DNA of 64,000 nucleotides. It comes from Synanceia verrucosa. Taxonomy: Eukaryota > Chordata > Actinopteri > Perciformes > Synanceiidae. The stretch spans positions 21,600,954-21,664,953 of the forward strand of contig CM056563.1 of the NCBI GenBank assembly GCA_029721515.1, given 5' to 3'. Position numbers and translations under genes: made by a program. Under the pieces are notes generated by a model that ran no database searches, was not told where the DNA came from, and was given only the letters and a program-made list of their open reading frames with translations. Position 1 is the first letter of the stretch, and every line of letters begins with the position of its first letter. Positions 62,401 through 64,000 of the stretch are shown in pieces.

Positions 62401-62564
62401 TTCTTTGAGGAGAAGCCTAGGTTGCTATGCTGGCGTCCATCGCCGCACACCAGCTCGCCTTCTTCCCCTGGGACTGGAGGTCTAGGAGCGTCCTCAGTGA
62501 AGCTGCCTCCCAGGTCTGTTATGTAGTCCCGTTTGTCGCTTATGCTCATAGTCCCAGCATCCAT
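41410..62564 (-). CDS. axin1: Axin-1, scaffold of the beta-catenin destruction complex
   Basis: Ten coding exons, in transcript order: 62564-61669, 53930-53790, 52822-52726, 51553-51416, 45760-45231, 45135-44971, 44874-44680, 44505-44398, 42418-42269 and 41536-41410. All are GT/AG and in phase, giving 848 residues (human 862). Order: tankyrase-binding RPPVPGEEGE (about 28-37); RGS domain that binds APC (about 93-218, SLHSLLDDQDG to LEYTR); GSK3-binding helix in the exon at 51416 (VEPERFAADLISRLE); beta-catenin-binding helix ESILDDHVQRVMKTPG (about 475-490) followed by SPKSRSP phosphosites and a His-rich run; and the DIX domain (about 768-848, ITVAYYFCEELIPYRT to GKVEKID) for head-to-tail polymerisation with Dishevelled. 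The RGS and the 36-codon exon mark it as axin1, not axin2. The first ATG after the likely acceptor (exon edge about 62640) is 62564. The ATG at 62549 (MSISDKRDYITDLGGSF) aligns better with the human start. Confidence 0.97.
43292..44001. mobile_element. hAT-like MITE in an axin1 intron
   Basis: It begins CAGGGCTGGGTATGG and ends GGTACCCAGCCCTA. The flanking 8-mers gtccttaa (43284-43291) and gtcctgaa (44002-44009) match at 7 of 8. There is no transposase frame. It lies between the DIX exon 42269-42418 and the 36-codon exon. Confidence 0.8.
46491..48083 (-). mobile_element. Tc1-like transposon, recent but broken
   Basis: The two ends, beginning CAGTCATGGAAAAAATTATT, are identical for their first 51 bases in inverted orientation. 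Each is flanked by TA (46489-46490, 48084-48085), the Tc1 target duplication. Length is 1593 bp. It lies in the axin1 intron between 45760 and 51416 and is transcribed in the same direction as axin1. Confidence 0.92.
46789..47802 (-). pseudogene. Tc1-like transposase, frameshifted
   Basis: The start ATG (47802, MPKTKELCEATKAA) leads into a premature stop after 31 codons at an A-run. Coding resumes in other frames: the HTH/hinge and first catalytic Asp (FSDESNFEL) in the frame at 47175-47645, then FQQDNAPCH (second Asp) and SPDLNPIENLW (final Glu) in the frame at 46789-47223. Thus the DD34E residues are all still present, but frameshifts near 47710 and 47200 separate them. No functional transposase is expected. 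Confidence 0.9.
48643..48942. mobile_element. hAT-like 'TATATCGCACAGCTCTA' MITE, copy 1
   Basis: Shares 'gcaatataaaaatgtctcctgtaggatat', 'gtgtaggctacttggttagctctg' and 'gttgtggtttagatac' with 57759-58196, and ends 'tatatcgcacagctcta'. It is a deletion derivative relative to that copy. Confidence 0.6.
48950..50070. other. axin1 intron, nothing assigned
   Basis: An A-run lies at 49254-49271. No ORF or repeat was recognised. Confidence 0.55.
50071..50570. mobile_element. Foldback MITE (family F), copy 2
   Basis: It begins 'agcactcagagagcgcagacctccaccaagg' and ends 'caaaccctggtgatccttggcagaggtaa'. The right arm matches copy 1 closely ('aaccagttttaagttagcccacttctgaccaatcctg'), but the left arm has lost most of the pairing. 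Confidence 0.65.
50575..53780. other. axin1 introns around the three short exons
   Basis: Apart from the coding exons at 51416-51553 and 52726-52822 no gene or clear repeat was recognised here. Confidence 0.55.
54978..56224 (-). mobile_element. Tc1-like transposon nested in the TTAA MITE
   Basis: The ends CACTTTATTGCCAAAAGTAT and (inverted) CATTATATTGCCAAAAGTAT match at 18 of 20. A TA sits at the left (54976-54977), and the expected TA at the right has decayed to CA. Length 1247 bp is standard for Tc1. The insertion point is confirmed by the empty site in copy 3 at 31319. Confidence 0.9.
55187..56090 (-). pseudogene. Tc1-like transposase, frameshifted
   Basis: It starts MGRSQELSEF at 56090. 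The HTH region (SREISSLLNITQSTVS), the GRPRK hinge and the first catalytic Asp (CSDKLHFSI) are in one frame. Near 55440-55470 the frame shifts, and FLFQHDCAPVH (second Asp) and SPDLNPREHLWDELE (final Glu) continue in another. Catalytic residues survive but the frame does not. It lies within the first coding intron of axin1. Confidence 0.9.
56630..57755. other. axin1 intron, nothing assigned
   Basis: No exon, ORF with a domain, or clear repeat was recognised. Confidence 0.55.
57759..58196. mobile_element. hAT-like 'TATATCGCACAGCTCTA' MITE, copy 2
   Basis: It begins 'tagagctctgcgatattacgatac' and ends 'tccatattgtaca', a decayed inverted counterpart. It contains about 200 bases missing from copy 1 at 48643. 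Confidence 0.6.
58199..59354. mobile_element. hAT-like MITE interrupted by a Harbinger-like MITE
   Basis: It begins TAGGGCTGTGACAGTATGG and ends GTTATCATCCCAGCCCTA. The flanking 8-mers tgtacagt and ctgacagt share their last five bases. About 550 bases in the middle are the inserted element 58627-59173. Confidence 0.65.
58627..59173. mobile_element. PIF/Harbinger-like MITE
   Basis: Inverted ends AGCCTGGTTTATGCTTCTGC and GCAGAAGCATAAACCAGGCT extend through the 'gtca' that follows. Identical TTA flanks (58624-58626, 59174-59176) are the 3-bp duplication of this superfamily. The interior is CpG-rich (tacgccgtag, gacgcgaacggc) compared with its surroundings, and there is no transposase. Confidence 0.88.
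59360..61660. other. axin1 first coding intron, remaining part
   Basis: A fragment at about 60245-60300 ('gatccgatacactttctcacttctgataccaatttgatac') resembles the repeat at 21760. Otherwise nothing was recognised. Confidence 0.5.
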
Positions 62565-62640
62565 AAACCACGTCCCCGTAGAGCCCACACTGCACAACTA
62601 TTAGATCCAGACCTCTACTTATGCCACAGCAAAAAAACTC
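62565..62640 (-). other. axin1: axin1 5'UTR part of the first coding exon
   Basis: A strong acceptor (TTTTCCTCCTTGCAG on the - strand, AG at 62642-62641) precedes about 76 bases of 5'UTR with an in-frame stop before the first ATG. The promoter and first exon therefore lie further right, probably beyond 64000. Confidence 0.6.
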
Positions 62641-62644
62641 CTGC

Positions 62645-64000
62645 AAGGAGGAAAAATATACAATGAGACGCAGCTTAATCACATCACTGAAAGGTAGAGC
62701 AGTGGTGGCCTTGAGAAGGCACGACTATGAAAAGATATTTTACTGCTCATTCTCAGGTAATGGCATAAAAGCATATATGCAGCAATTTATGGTTAGCAAG
62801 CTCTAGAACTGAGGAAAGGTTGATTGATTATTATGTGCCATAATTTGTCTGATTAGAAGAAGATACAAAACCTTAAACATCTCAGGGAATTTCTAGTATT
62901 TTGCAGTTTGTATCAAGTCATGTCCAACATGAACATTAAAATTAATGCGAACTCTGCAGAAATCCAGATTTGTAAGTGCAGCACGTTCTGCACAGTAGGC
63001 TGGTGATCAGCTGTTTAAGAATTAATGATTGCATTATTTGACTACTGTGTAGTGAACATAAATTTGAATTATGGAATCAATACCAACAGATTACCGTGGA
63101 ATTTAATGATGAAGTCTCTGTCATCACACATTCTTCCCAATCAGAGCTAGTCTAAAAAGTGGACTGATGGTCTATAATTGTGCCGTACTGAGTCACATTC
63201 GGAGTTATGTGGGAGTGTTGTGGTAATCCAAGCCAAGAGTCGTGGCTTCAGCGCCGTCTGGCCCTGAAGGCAGTGATCTACCAGGCAGCAGTATGAATAG
63301 GATGTAGTGTTAATGCAGTAGCATCCTCTTATTTATATGCATAAGCATATAATGACATTACTTCACACAGCTACTCCAGATACATCCAAATTAGTATTAT
63401 CATCACAATGATAAATTCACTGGAGGATTTACAGTAAAAACTCAATAATGGGTCAGTCTCTCTGCTATTAGTCGACATGAACAGAACTGCAAATGATACT
63501 TTATTGATCCTTGGATCATATTCTCTGCTTGTTTTATTCTCTGGCTTTAACAGCGCAGGTCGCTGCAGGGAAGCATAACTAATGATTTCAGGGATTGAAT
63601 GTCTTGCTCAAGGACACATCCTGTCCTGGTCCTCTTGTATTGTCCCTGAGCTTGCTGTCCCTTTCTTGCTGAGCATAGACACAGTGGTGGTGTATCTATT
63701 TCCACCTCTACAGTCCGCACATACAGCTCATGATTAAGCTTCCCACATACAGTGTCAGAAAGCATTTTAGTGTTGACTCTCTGATGTAGCCACAGCATGG
63801 AGACACTGTTAAATCCACACATCGTCTTGAGAGATCCTCATCTCAAAAAGCATGGCTCTGACCAATCAGATCCTATTTATAGCTCTGTGCACTTAACTCT
63901 AATAATGCTTTGGGATTAAAACAAATTACATATATCATTTCAAAAATCGGATGACAGCTGGGTTTACTCTAGCTGTGATTAGTAAAGGAATATTTTCAAT
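62645..64000. other. Presumed axin1 5'UTR intron
   Basis: No upstream exon was recognised. 'gatactttattgatccttggatc' (63497-63520) and 'gggattgaatgtcttgctcaaggacac' (63592-63617) are pieces of common fish LINE-type repeats. Confidence 0.45.

Noticed and set aside
41410..62564. Assignment as axin2
   Set aside because: The RGS region (SLHSLLDDQDGIHLFRTFLKQEECADMLDFWFACSGF in pieces), the 36-codon exon and the EEEGDE exon start follow axin1. Only the end (VEKID, GNYR) is axin2-like.
62565..62597. Upstream extension of the axin1 frame
   Set aside because: The extension has no ATG (it begins at TTG), follows an in-frame stop, and lies in presumed 5'UTR.

Overview
This window is vertebrate nuclear DNA, and almost certainly from a teleost fish. 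It has multi-exon genes with GT/AG introns, abundant dinucleotide, trinucleotide and tetranucleotide microsatellites, and a dense mix of fish-type DNA transposon remnants (Tc1-like, hAT-like, Harbinger-like and TTAA-flanked elements). No prokaryotic feature is present.

Three protein-coding genes can be reconstructed exon by exon. (1) A ZFAND2 (AIRAP/AIRAPL) gene on the + strand at about 7.98-11.83 kb. Its 280-residue product has two AN1 zinc fingers, two ubiquitin-interacting motifs and a C-terminal CaaX box. (2) A galanin receptor type 2 gene on the + strand, with coding exons 27407-27780 and 32426-33188. It encodes a 378-residue class A GPCR and carries the GALR2-type intron inside the DRY codon triplet. 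(3) A full-length axin1 coding region on the - strand in ten exons from 62564 down to 41410. It encodes about 848 residues, with an N-terminal tankyrase-binding motif, RGS domain, GSK3- and beta-catenin-binding helices and a DIX domain. galr2 and axin1 converge.

Layout: 1-7.9 kb is intergenic and contains a multi-layer nest of repeats (1.3-3.1 kb) holding a helicase fragment. 7.9-11.8 kb is zfand2. 11.8-24.6 kb is intergenic, with a hairpin-forming satellite (17.55-17.97 kb), a minus-strand promoter-like segment (18.06-18.39 kb) and LINE tails. 24.7-35.2 kb is galr2, including a possible 5'UTR exon, TE-filled introns and a TE-bearing 3' flank. 35.2-36.0 kb is a large ATCT/ATCC microsatellite. 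36.9-38.1 kb is a hAT-like element with a Tc1 remnant inside it. 41.4-64 kb is axin1; its introns hold two broken Tc1-like transposons, a Harbinger-like MITE inside a hAT-like MITE, and several other repeats.

The three genes do not form an obvious pathway. axin1 is the scaffold of the beta-catenin destruction complex, galr2 is a neuropeptide receptor, and zfand2 is a proteasome/ER-associated stress factor. I saw no clearly new biological system. The strongest unexplained signals are the orphan minus-strand promoter/first-exon signature near 18.06-18.39 kb, the hairpin satellite beside it, the TTAA-flanked MITE family (one copy carrying a helicase-like Walker A fragment), and a MITE with a 6-bp target duplication and TAC...GTA ends.
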